A DNA stretch of 40,118 nt from Humimonas sp964465015 (GTDB taxonomy: Bacteria > Gemmatimonadota > Gemmatimonadetes > Palauibacterales > Palauibacteraceae): contig CAYXHP010000042.1 of assembly GCA_964465015.1 (NCBI GenBank), positions 1 through 40,118 of the forward strand, written 5' to 3'. Positions 16,994-24,349 of the stretch are shown one piece after another. The notes beneath the pieces were generated by a model. That model searched no databases. It was not told the origin of the DNA and saw only the letters and a program-made list of their open reading frames with translations. Position numbers and translations under genes: made by a program. Each line of letters opens with the position of its first letter. Position 1 is the stretch's first letter.

Positions 16994-17742
16994 CACAGCA
17001 CCTTCGCTTCTTCGCGTAGCTTCCGGACGAGCTCGGGGACCGCTCCGGCCCCCTCGCCCACGATCTGGCCGCCCTCGGCCGGCGGCGGCTCGGAGAGCGA
17101 GACGAGCTCGAGCGAGCTGTCGGCCAGCTCGACCGCCTTCTCCTCCAGCGGCTTCCTCTTGGCGGCCATGATCCCTTTGAGGCTGGGATAGCGCGGCTCG
17201 TTGAGTCCCTTCTGAGCCGCGACCACGCCGGGCAGGTCGAATTCCACCGTCTCGTGGCCGCCCTCGACCTCGCGCCGGGCGGTGACGTGGCCGTCGGAGA
17301 CCTCCAGCTCCACGACGACGGTCGCGCACGGAAGATCCAGCATCTCGGCCACCATCGCCGGCACCTGCATGTGGTCATCGTCGACCGCCTGCTTCCCGAA
17401 CAACAGCAGGTCGAACTCCCGACCGCGGATCTCCTCCGCCAGCGCCCTGGCGGTCACCAGCCCATCGTGCGAGGGCTCGGCCACCAGGTGCACCGCCTCG
17501 TCGGCTCCCATGGCCAGGGCCGTCCGGAGCTGCTCGGCCGCCTCCTTCGGGCCCAGGCACACGGCCGTCACCGATCCTTCGCCAACCGCTTCCTTGAGCC
17601 GGATGGCTTCCTCGAGCGCGAACTCGTCGTAGGGATTGAGGACGAACTTGACCCCGGAGGGGTCGAGCGACGTCCCGTCGGACGCGATGCGGACACGGGC
17701 CTCCGTGTCCGGGACGCGCTTGATGCAGACTATGGATTTCAC
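16993..17742 (-). CDS. etfB: electron transfer flavoprotein subunit beta
   Basis: A 249-residue ETF beta subunit, which binds AMP and docks the electron-donating dehydrogenase. It begins MKSIVCIKRVPDTEARVRI and contains NPYDEFALEEAIRLKE, GADEAVHLV, and the family signature region GVVAAQKGLNEPRYPSLKGI followed by MAAKRKPLEE. That region is the conserved recognition-loop signature. The start is GTG 17742 with AAGGA about eight bases upstream. It is the first gene of the etfBA operon. The roughly 190 bases before it contain no clear consensus promoter. Confidence 0.97.
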
Positions 17743-17931
17743 GGTCGATTCCTTCCCGATGTTCCTCGGAGATCCCGCCTACCTCGGCGCCGGTCCGGAG
17801 CGGCTCAGCGGGGCCCGGACGCACAACGGCCGCGGCCGGATGGAGCCGGACGCGGCCGAAACTACGAACCCCGCAAAATGGTGTCCAGAACGGCGGTGCG
17901 CGGGAGCCGGGCCGCCGGCGGCCGCAGCCGG

Positions 17932-18492
17932 TCAGGGCTCCTGGATGCGCTCGACTTCCTGGCTGGTCAGGCCGTACAGCCGGTAGGCCACGAGGTCGAT
18001 GAGCTCATCGGTGAGCGCCTCCTGTCGGCGCAGCCGCGTGCGCTCGGACAGCTCTCCCGGATTGGCCGAGCGGAGCTCCACCAGGCGTCCGGCCAGCCAC
18101 AGGAGGAAGTCGTGCGCCACGTCCCGGCGCTCCCGGTCCCGATCGGGCTCGCCGTTGTCGTTGCGGGGGAGGAGGGCGTCGATGAACGCGAGCAGACCGG
18201 GAAACACCATCTCGGTGAGCTCGCGGCCGCCGGCGCCCACCGCCTCTTCGCCGGTCTCCTCCTCCCAGCCGAGCTCCGTCCAGTACAGCTCGCACGCCTC
18301 CTCGAACAGGTGAGTGCGAGCCTCGGGCTTGGTCTGGCGCAGGACGATGTCGACCGGCGCGAGCTCCCGGTCCACCGACCGGCGCATCCCGCGCAGGCGC
18401 TCCTCGATGAGGGTGCGGGCCGCCACGCCTCGATCTCCGCTCGGGAGCTCGAAGTCGGAGGGGGAACGGGCCGGAGGGGCTTCCTCGCTCAC
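17932..18492 (-). CDS. hypothetical protein, unrecognised
   Basis: About 186 residues; I cannot assign a family. The protein is acidic and mostly helical with no signal peptide or membrane segment, so it is probably cytosolic. The middle has HLFEEACELYWTELGWEEET and LTEMVFPGLLAFIDALLPR. The C terminus has LTDELIDLVAYRLYGLTSQE and then VERIQE. That ending resembles the closing helix of Eco57I-type restriction-modification proteins (IDxLVYxLYGLTxEE), but no methylase or nuclease motif is present, so the likeness may only be a shared small helical motif. GTG 18492 is chosen because upstream sequence is Arg/Pro-rich and shadow-like; its ribosome-binding site is weak. It lies between etfB and endonuclease IV, all on the minus strand. 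Confidence 0.7.
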   Translation of the reverse strand: MSEEAPPARSPSDFELPSGDRGVAARTLIEERLRGMRRSVDRELAPVDIVLRQTKPEARTHLFEEACELYWTELGWEEETGEEAVGAGGRELTEMVFPGLLAFIDALLPRNDNGEPDRDRERRDVAHDFLLWLAGRLVELRSANPGELSERTRLRRQEALTDELIDLVAYRLYGLTSQEVERIQEP

Positions 18493-18598
18493 GCTCGCTC
18501 GCCGGGTTGGGGACAGACGTCTCGGTACCGGGGCCCCTGACGGGCCGCGGCTCCGGAGGCCGGCCTCCCGCCGGCTTCGGCAAGATGCGCCCACGGCA

Positions 18599-18619
18599 CC
18601 CGCGGTACAAGGCCGCGGG
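18599..18619 (-). terminator. hairpin after the endonuclease IV gene
   Basis: CCCGCGG and CCGCGGG form a 7-bp perfect stem with loop TACAAGG, 18 bases beyond the nfo stop on the minus strand. There is no U-tract. It is a modest terminator candidate. Confidence 0.4.
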
Positions 18620-18636
18620 GGCCCGGTGGCCGGCCG

Positions 18637-19497
18637 CTAACCGGACTCGGCCAGACGGCGGAGGATGGCCAGGTTTCGGCGGTCGCTGGCCGTGGCGTCG
18701 TCGTCCTTGGGCGTCTCCAGGATCCGGGGCACGTCGACGAGCCGCCCATCGCGCATGAGCCCGGCGAAGCCCTCCTCCCCCAGCTCGCCCTCCCCGATGT
18801 GGGCGTGGCGGTCGACGCGGCTACCGAGCGGAGCGCGGGAGTCGTTCACGTGGAAGAGCTTGAGGCGCTCCAGGCCGACCGCGTCGTCGAAGGAGCGCAT
18901 GACGCGCTCGTAGTCCGAGCGCAGGTCGTAGCCGGCCGCGAACACGTGGGCCGTGTCCATGCACACGCCGACTCGCGCGCCCTGGGGCGCGGGAACGGCG
19001 TCCAGGAGCGCCGCCATCTCCTCGAACCGCCACCCGAGCGCCGTTCCCGAGCCGGCGGTGGTCTCCACCAGCACCATCGTCGCTCCGGGGCGTCCGGCCA
19101 GCGCGGCGCCGATCTCGGCGGCGTTCTGGCGGAGCGCCGCGTCGCGGTCCCCGCCGGTGGCGTTGCCGGGGTGGGTGACCAGGTAGTCGATCCCCAGCCG
19201 CTGGCAGCGGTCGAGCTCCGCATCGAACGCCGCCCTCGACTTCTCCAGCAGCTCGGGACGCTCGGTCGCCAGGTTGATGAGGTAGCTGTCGTGCGAGGAG
19301 ACGATGTCGATGGGCGAGGCGGCCAGGGCCTCCCGGAAGCGGCGAACTTCCTCGTCGACGAGCTCGCGCTGCGCCCATCGCTGGGGCTGACCCGTGAACA
19401 GCTGGAGCGCGTCGGCGCCGATCTCCACGCCGCGCTCGACCGCGCGCTCCAGGCCTCCAGCCACGGAGACGTGCGCGCCGAGGGGCGGAACCTTCAC
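18637..19497 (-). CDS. nfo: deoxyribonuclease IV (AP endonuclease)
   Basis: A 286-residue endonuclease IV, a three-metal TIM-barrel enzyme that cuts DNA 5' of abasic sites in base-excision repair. The family metal-ligand segments are in order: GAHVSVAGGLERAV, SSHDSYLINLA, YLVTHPGNATGG, LVETTAGSGTALGW, CMDTAHVFAAGYDL, LFHVNDSRAPLGSRVDRHAH and IGEGELG. Length is typical. The start is a GTG at 19497 that places GAHVS at the expected distance; there is no good Shine-Dalgarno sequence before it (CACAAG only), so expression may be low or start selection unusual. It diverges from the ECF sigma-factor operon. Confidence 0.95.
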   Translation of the reverse strand: MKVPPLGAHVSVAGGLERAVERGVEIGADALQLFTGQPQRWAQRELVDEEVRRFREALAASPIDIVSSHDSYLINLATERPELLEKSRAAFDAELDRCQRLGIDYLVTHPGNATGGDRDAALRQNAAEIGAALAGRPGATMVLVETTAGSGTALGWRFEEMAALLDAVPAPQGARVGVCMDTAHVFAAGYDLRSDYERVMRSFDDAVGLERLKLFHVNDSRAPLGSRVDRHAHIGEGELGEEGFAGLMRDGRLVDVPRILETPKDDDATASDRRNLAILRRLAESG

Positions 19498-19861
19498 CTT
19501 GTGGGCCGGGGGCAGGATTCGCGCATGGTGGCCCCAGGATGGGCCGCGGCCGGGCCGCGCTCAAGGCCCCGCGCGTGGGCCGTGACGCCGGCCCGAGCAC
19601 CCGCGCCCGCCGCAGCGGGGCACGACCCGATCCCGGCCCGGGACGGCCGCGCCGGAAACTTCGCGCCCCCTCCTTCCCGTATAAGGAGGCGCGGCCCCGT
19701 TTTCGGAAGGCATGGAGCGCCGGCGCGGGCGGACCCGCGGTCCGGGCACGGCGCGCCCGCCGGACGACGGGGGGTCCGCCGCGACCGACGCGCGGCCGCA
19801 GACCCGGGCGGAGGATCTCAACACGGGAGCATGCCGAGGTGTTCTTGGTAGCGCGGCGAGG
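19498..19861. other. divergent intergenic region between nfo and the second ECF sigma gene
   Basis: 364 bases with a possible ECF-type promoter reading rightwards (19654-19681) and a small hairpin, CCTCCTT/AAGGAGG with loop CCCGTAT (19669-19689), which overlaps it. A reading frame from ATG 19712 joins the sigma-factor gene in frame, but it is low-complexity Arg/Gly/Pro and has a poorly spaced ribosome-binding site, so I treat it as leader. Confidence 0.5.
19654..19681 (+). promoter_or_regulatory. possible ECF-type promoter of the sigma-factor operon
   Basis: GGAAAC (19654-19659) followed after 18 bases by CGTA (19678-19681) resembles the GGAAC/CGT(A) pattern recognised by many ECF sigma factors and would allow autoregulation. 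The spacer is about two bases longer than the commonest one. Confidence 0.35.
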
Positions 19862-20500
19862 ATGAGCGACGCCGGCGAGCCGGTGCGCGCCGACGACGGG
19901 TCGCTACGCGTCGCCGCGGACGCGGAGCGTGACGACCGGAGCGCCGCCGGGCCCTCGCTCTCGGATGAGCCCGAGCTGGTCGCGGAGGTCCAGCAGGGAG
20001 ACGAGGTGGCCTTCGGCCGCCTGGTCGAACGGTACCTGGACCGGGCGCACGCGGTCGCGCTGGGGATCCTGGGCGACACGCACGACGCCGAGGACGCCGT
20101 ACAGGATGGTTTCATTCGAGCGCTGGAGCGGATCGATCAGCTGTCACCGGGCAGCCCCTTCGGTCCGTGGTTCTACCGGGTGCTGCGCAGCACGGCCCTC
20201 AACCTCCGACGACACGAGAAGCTGAGGGCGCACGAGGAGATTCCTTTCGGCGCGGCCACCGACAGCGACCCCGAGCGGGAGGCGCTCGGCCGACTGGACC
20301 GCGAGGCGGTGCTGGAGGCGCTGGAGCAGCTCCCGGAGATGCAGAGGACGGCGGTGGCGCTCTACGACCTGGAAGGCTACAGCCACCAGGAGATCGGGGA
20401 GATCCTGGGGATCGCGCCCGGCACATCGCGGGCCCACGTCCACCACGGACGCAAGACGCTCCGGCAGCTGCTGGGGCAGAACGAGGACGAGCAGCCATGA
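19862..20500 (+). CDS. ECF RNA polymerase sigma factor
   Basis: A 212-residue sigma-70 family ECF factor. After a variable acidic N terminus, region 2 reads FGRLVERYLDRAHAVALGIL with the canonical core-binding DAEDAVQDGFIRAL, then PFGPWFYRVLRSTALNLRR. Region 4 is LPEMQRTAVALYDLEGYSHQ with EIGEILGIAPGTSRAHVHHG. The start ATG 19862 has only GCGAGG before it; an in-frame ATG at 19712 gives an unlikely low-complexity extension. The stop overlaps the next gene's ATG (ATGA), so the downstream membrane protein is translationally coupled, as sigma/anti-sigma pairs usually are. It heads a six-gene run that ends in a TolC-MacAB-like exporter, which it probably regulates. Confidence 0.93.
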   Translation: MSDAGEPVRADDGSLRVAADAERDDRSAAGPSLSDEPELVAEVQQGDEVAFGRLVERYLDRAHAVALGILGDTHDAEDAVQDGFIRALERIDQLSPGSPFGPWFYRVLRSTALNLRRHEKLRAHEEIPFGAATDSDPEREALGRLDREAVLEALEQLPEMQRTAVALYDLEGYSHQEIGEILGIAPGTSRAHVHHGRKTLRQLLGQNEDEQP

Positions 20501-20892
20501 GGCGAGAACGGGGACACGACGAGGACACCTGGCCCGTCTGGCTGGAGCCCCTGAGGCCGGATCCGGCGAGCCGGACCCGCATGCGTCGGCGCATCCTGGC
20601 CGCCGCCGCTCCCCTGCTGGCGGGGCGCCACCCCCTGGCGTGGTGGGAGGTCGCCGCCGACTGGTCCTCCGTCGCGGTTCCGATCGCGGCCTCCATCGCC
20701 CTCCTGTTCGGGTGGATCGCCTACACGTCCAGCACGCCCGCGGCGGCGAGCACGCCCGAGCCGGAGCGCATCGAGATCGAGGCCCTGGTACAGCCGCAGG
20801 CCCCCGCTTCGCCCCCCGCACTGCTCATCGATCGGACCGAGCCGAGCTCGGACGCCCTCCTGGCGGCCACGCTCCGGCAGGGGGGACGGTAG
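20497..20892 (+). CDS. single-pass membrane protein, probable anti-sigma factor
   Basis: A 131-residue protein. Its cytosolic N terminus (MRRERGHDEDTWPVWLEPLR) is followed by a short basic helix, one transmembrane segment at about residues 64-81 (VAVPIAASIALLFGWIAY) and a Pro/Ala-rich periplasmic tail with EPERIEIEALV. There is no zinc-binding HxxxCxxC motif, so it is not a classical ZAS anti-sigma. Position supports the call: its ATG overlaps the ECF sigma stop by four bases and the next gene encodes a Spy/CpxP-like periplasmic protein, a common sigma / anti-sigma / sensor order. The function is inferred from context only. Confidence 0.75.
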   Translation: MRRERGHDEDTWPVWLEPLRPDPASRTRMRRRILAAAAPLLAGRHPLAWWEVAADWSSVAVPIAASIALLFGWIAYTSSTPAAASTPEPERIEIEALVQPQAPASPPALLIDRTEPSSDALLAATLRQGGR

Positions 20893-20894
20893 TC

Positions 20895-21344
20895 ATGCTC
20901 GCGGCCTCGCGGCTCCGGGTGGCACTGGTCCTCGGGCTCACCTTCGCCGCCGGTATCACGGGCGGAGTGGCGCTGGACCGGAGGGTGTTCTCGGCGCCGC
21001 GGGCGCGAGCCACCGCCACGGACGCCCGGGCCGACAGCGCGCAGCGCGGCGGGCACCATGCACCGGTCATCGAGCGTTTTGCTACCGAGCTGGAGCTGAC
21101 GCCCGACCAGCGTGGCCGGATCGAATCGATCCTGGACAGCTCGCGCGTACGGATGCGGGCGGTCTGGGAGGACGTGCGGCCGCGCTACAGCGCCATCATC
21201 GACAGTACCCGCATGCGGATCGAGGACGTCCTGACGCCCGAGCAGGTGCAGCAGTACCGTACCCTGCTCCGACAGCAGTACCAGCGGCGGGATGGGGATT
21301 CGACCCGGGGGCCCGACCGGGACTCGACGGGCCGCCCCCATTAG
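20895..21344 (+). CDS. Spy/CpxP-like periplasmic stress protein (LTxxQ motif)
   Basis: A 149-residue protein with an N-terminal signal or anchor helix (about 7-27, LRVALVLGLTFAAGITGGVA) and a helical periplasmic domain. It has two LTxxQ-type motifs, LELTPDQRGRIESIL and VLTPEQVQQYRTLLRQQ. Spy, CpxP and the metal-sensing CnrX/ZraP relatives share this pattern and act as periplasmic chaperones or as inhibitors/sensors of envelope-stress signalling. The C-terminal tail is Arg/Asp-rich. The ATG lies two bases after the previous stop and TolC follows 49 bases later. It probably senses or buffers envelope stress for this sigma-factor operon. Confidence 0.8.
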   Translation: MLAASRLRVALVLGLTFAAGITGGVALDRRVFSAPRARATATDARADSAQRGGHHAPVIERFATELELTPDQRGRIESILDSSRVRMRAVWEDVRPRYSAIIDSTRMRIEDVLTPEQVQQYRTLLRQQYQRRDGDSTRGPDRDSTGRPH

Positions 21345-21393
21345 CCGGCGGTCGGGGTTCGAGCCGACAACGACAGACCCACGAGGAGCTCAC

Positions 21394-22812
21394 ATGACGA
21401 GACACGGTACGTCCGCACTCCAGATCTGCGCGGCGGGGCTGGCACTCCTGCTCTCGGCCGGCGGCGCCGCGGCGCAGCAGATGGGCGCGGACACCGCGGC
21501 CCGGGCCGGCACCCTGCCCCAGACGTCGGGACCCGAGGCGCGGCGGCTCACGCTGGAGCAGGCGATCCAGATCGCCATGCAGAACAACCCGGCCCTCAAG
21601 CAGTCGCAGGCCAACCTGGACCAGTCGCGCTACCAGCGACTGGCCGCGTACGGGAACTTCCTGCCCTCGGTGAACGCGAGCTACGGCTACTCCAACTCGA
21701 GCTCCGCCCGCCTCGACGTGACCCAGCAGTCGCTGACCACGACGAGCTACAGCTTCCAGCTCTCGGGCAGCTACGATCTGTTCACGGGCCTGCGCCGCTT
21801 CGACCAGATGAGGGCGGCCAACCTGGGCGTCCAGGCGCAGGAAGCCAGCTACCGGGAGAGCCGCTACCAGACGCTCCTGGACGTGAAGACCGCCTACTAC
21901 AACGCGGTGGCCAACCGCGACCTGGTCTCGGTCCAGGCGGCCACGGTGCAGCGCCAGCAGGACCAGCTGAACTTCGTGCGTCAGCAGCTCCAGCTGGGCC
22001 GCTCGACCCGCTCCGACCTGCTGAGCTCCGAGGTAGACCTCAACAACGCCAAGCTGGCACTGTTGAATGCGCAGAACTCCGCTCGCGCCAGCACGTTCCA
22101 GCTTGCGCAGGCGCTCGGGGTGGATCAGCGCGTGGCCCCGGTGGCCGAGGCCACGCTCCAGATCGACTCGCTCAGCTACGACCGGTTGCAGCTCCAGCAG
22201 ATGGCGCTGGCCAGGGCCCCCAGCGTCCAGAGCGCCAAAGCCTCGGCCCAGGCGGCCCAGGCCCAGGTGTCGGCGGCCAAGTCGTCGTACCTGCCCAACC
22301 TCACCTTCTCGGGAGGATGGGCCTGGCAGAACACCACCTTCCCACCCGAGAACCGGAGCTGGTCGCTGCGCCTGCAGGGCAGCATCCCCCTGTTCAACGG
22401 GTTTCAGCGGGAGTCGCAGCTGTTCGAGGCCCAGGCCCAGGCCGACGTGGCGCAGGCGCAAGAGCGCTCGGCCGAGCTCGCCCTCAGGACCAACGTGGAC
22501 AACGCCTACAATCAGGTGCAGACGGCCATCGCGGGCGGAGTCCTGGCGCAGAAGAGCGTCGAGCTGAGCCAGGAGAATCTCAGGGTCACGCAGGAGCGCT
22601 ACCGGCTGGGGCTCGCCACGATCCTCGATCTCCAGCAGGCCCAGATCAACCTGCAGCAGGCCCAGGTCAACCTCGTGCAGCGCAAGTTCGACTACCAGAT
22701 CGGGCTCGCGCAGCTCGAAGCACTCCTGGGCGGCGGCCTTCCCGCGGCCACCACGGCGATGGGCGGCAACACTTCAGAGGTCTCCCGTGTTATGGAGGGT
22801 GACGGCAAGTAG
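21394..22812 (+). CDS. TolC family outer membrane efflux protein
   Basis: A 472-residue outer-membrane channel. A cleavable signal peptide ends near GGAAAQQ (residue 28). Two OEP repeats follow, with typical segments LTLEQAIQIAMQNNPALKQS, YGNFLPSVNASYGYSNSS, YDLFTGLRRFDQMRAANLGV, then in the second half YLPNLTFSGGWAWQN, IPLFNGFQRESQLFEAQAQA and QERYRLGLATILDLQQAQIN. Three of these form the trimeric beta-barrel plus alpha-helical tunnel that docks with adaptor proteins. ATG 21394 has GAGGAG six bases upstream. It sits between the Spy-like gene and the MacA-like adaptor. A very strong hairpin follows its stop. Confidence 0.95.
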   Translation: MTRHGTSALQICAAGLALLLSAGGAAAQQMGADTAARAGTLPQTSGPEARRLTLEQAIQIAMQNNPALKQSQANLDQSRYQRLAAYGNFLPSVNASYGYSNSSSARLDVTQQSLTTTSYSFQLSGSYDLFTGLRRFDQMRAANLGVQAQEASYRESRYQTLLDVKTAYYNAVANRDLVSVQAATVQRQQDQLNFVRQQLQLGRSTRSDLLSSEVDLNNAKLALLNAQNSARASTFQLAQALGVDQRVAPVAEATLQIDSLSYDRLQLQQMALARAPSVQSAKASAQAAQAQVSAAKSSYLPNLTFSGGWAWQNTTFPPENRSWSLRLQGSIPLFNGFQRESQLFEAQAQADVAQAQERSAELALRTNVDNAYNQVQTAIAGGVLAQKSVELSQENLRVTQERYRLGLATILDLQQAQINLQQAQVNLVQRKFDYQIGLAQLEALLGGGLPAATTAMGGNTSEVSRVMEGDGK

Positions 22813-22820
22813 CCGTCGGT

Positions 22821-22846
22821 GGCGAGCCGGGGCTCCCCGGCTCGCC
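22821..22846 (+). terminator. 12-bp hairpin between tolC-like and macA-like genes
   Basis: GGCGAGCCGGGG and CCCCGGCTCGCC are perfect reverse complements separated only by CT, eight bases after the TolC stop and 41 bases before the adaptor ATG. There is no U-tract. It may be a partial terminator, an mRNA-processing/stability element or an attenuator that lowers expression of the downstream pump genes. Confidence 0.6.
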
Positions 22847-22887
22847 GACCCGTTGAACACGACGCCGGGACCTCCCGGGAGACCTAG

Positions 22888-24345
22888 ATGAAGAAGCTCA
22901 TCAGCGGCGCTGCCGCTCTCTCGCTCCTCGCCCTGTCGGTAGCCGCCTGCGGGAAGAGCAACGCCAGCGAAGCCGCCGCCGACTTCCAGATGGCCACCGT
23001 GCAGCGGCGTGACATCGTGTCCAGCGTCGAGGCGACGGGCAGCATCGAGCCCATCCAGACCATCGACATCAAGTCGCAGGCGTCCGGTGAGATACTGGAC
23101 ATGCCGGTGGACATCGCCGATCGGGTGGACAAGGGACAGCTCCTGGCCAAGGTCGATCCCAGGAACGTCCAGAACGCCTACGACCAGGCCAGGGCCAACC
23201 TCGCGGTGGCCCAGGCGCAGGCCAAGATCAACGCAGACCGCCTGGCGCGGTCGCAGGTCCTGGCCGACTCCGGGGTCATCACCAAGGACGAGCTCCAGAC
23301 GGCGATCCTCAACGACGCCACCGCCAAGTCCGACCTGGTGAAGGCCGAAACGAACCTCGAGCTGGCCCGGAAGGAGCTCAAGGACGCCACGGTCGTGGCT
23401 CCCATCGCCGGCACGATCATCGCCAAGGACGTCGAGCCGGGCACGATCATCACCTCCACGAACCAGGTCTCGGGCGGGACGACGATCCTGCAGATGGCCG
23501 ACCTGTCGACCGTGCAGGTGCGCACCCTGGTGGACGAGATCGACATCGGGAGGGTCGCGCCCGGGCTGCCCGCCGACATCACGGTGGATGCGTATCCCAA
23601 CCGCACGTTCCACGGGCAGGTTCTCAAGATCGAGCCGCAGGCGGTGGTGCAGCAGAACGTCACCCAGTTCGCCGTCCTCACCCGGATCGACAACCAGGAC
23701 CGGGCCCTGCTCCCGGGCATGAACGCGGACGTGACGATCGTGATCGGCCAGCGCGACAGCGTGCTGGCCCTGCCCAACGCCGGGATCAAGACGCCGGACG
23801 AGGCCACGAAGCTGGTGGACGCCCTGGGCATGGACCGGTCGCTGCTCCAGGCCAGGGTCACCTCGCAGGGCTCGGAGGCGCAGGCCCCGACGGCGGCGGA
23901 CCCGGGTCGGTCCGCGACCGCCGGACAGCAGGCCGCGACCGGCGGACCGCAGGCGTCCGACGACGGTCTCCCGTCCCCCGAGAAGCTCCGCAGCATGTCG
24001 CAGGACGAGCGGCGCAAGCAGTTCCAGTCGCTGACCGCCGACCAGCGGCGGAAGCTCATGGAGCGCTTCCGAGCCGAGAGGGAGCAGCAGCAGCAGCAGA
24101 CCCGGTCCAACCCGGCGGCCCCCAAGGACGGGTTCGTGTTCGTGGAGAACGCGCAGGGCCGCATCACGCTCAAGCCGGTGCGGATCGGGCTCAGCAGCCT
24201 GGATTACACGGAGGTGCTGGCCGGTCTGAGCCAGGGAGACACGGTGCTGGAAGTCCCCCTCTCCCTGGTCCAGCAGCAACAGCTCCTGCAGCGGTTCCGG
24301 CAGCGGGCCGCCGTACCCGGCGTGAGCCGCAACAGCAACCGGTGA
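22888..24345 (+). CDS. MacA-like periplasmic adaptor (HlyD/MFP) lipoprotein
   Basis: A 485-residue membrane-fusion adaptor linking an inner-membrane permease with TolC. The signal peptide ends in the lipobox VAAC (residues 18-21). The first half has the barrel-sandwich IDIKSQASGEILDMPVDIAD, a coiled-coil hairpin (about 100-170) and VVAPIAGTIIAKDVEPGTII; a beta-barrel follows with DADAYPNRTF-like VDAYPNRTFHGQV. From about residue 300 to 411 there is an unusual Gln/Ala-rich insertion containing SMSQDERRKQFQSLTADQRR, which resembles the LTxxQ motif of Spy/CpxP proteins. The membrane-proximal domain then resumes (GFVFVENAQGRITLKPVRIG). The gene has GGGAGACCTAG before its ATG and ends four bases before the permease gene. 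Confidence 0.93.
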   Translation: MKKLISGAAALSLLALSVAACGKSNASEAAADFQMATVQRRDIVSSVEATGSIEPIQTIDIKSQASGEILDMPVDIADRVDKGQLLAKVDPRNVQNAYDQARANLAVAQAQAKINADRLARSQVLADSGVITKDELQTAILNDATAKSDLVKAETNLELARKELKDATVVAPIAGTIIAKDVEPGTIITSTNQVSGGTTILQMADLSTVQVRTLVDEIDIGRVAPGLPADITVDAYPNRTFHGQVLKIEPQAVVQQNVTQFAVLTRIDNQDRALLPGMNADVTIVIGQRDSVLALPNAGIKTPDEATKLVDALGMDRSLLQARVTSQGSEAQAPTAADPGRSATAGQQAATGGPQASDDGLPSPEKLRSMSQDERRKQFQSLTADQRRKLMERFRAEREQQQQQTRSNPAAPKDGFVFVENAQGRITLKPVRIGLSSLDYTEVLAGLSQGDTVLEVPLSLVQQQQLLQRFRQRAAVPGVSRNSNR

Positions 24346-24349
24346 CACC

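Noticed and set aside
18555..18568. Perfect 14-bp palindrome GGAGGCCGGCCTCC
   Set aside because: Short, GC-only palindromes are expected at this composition; there is no regulatory context or second copy nearby.
19712..19861. N-terminal extension of the second ECF sigma factor from ATG 19712
   Set aside because: The added 50 residues are low-complexity Arg/Gly/Pro, unlike sigma factors, and the upstream GGAAGG nearly touches the ATG.
21352..21370. GTCGGGGTTCGAGCCGAC, which resembles a tRNA T-arm
   Set aside because: No acceptor, D or anticodon arms can be built around it; it is only a 5-bp stem in the spacer before the TolC gene.
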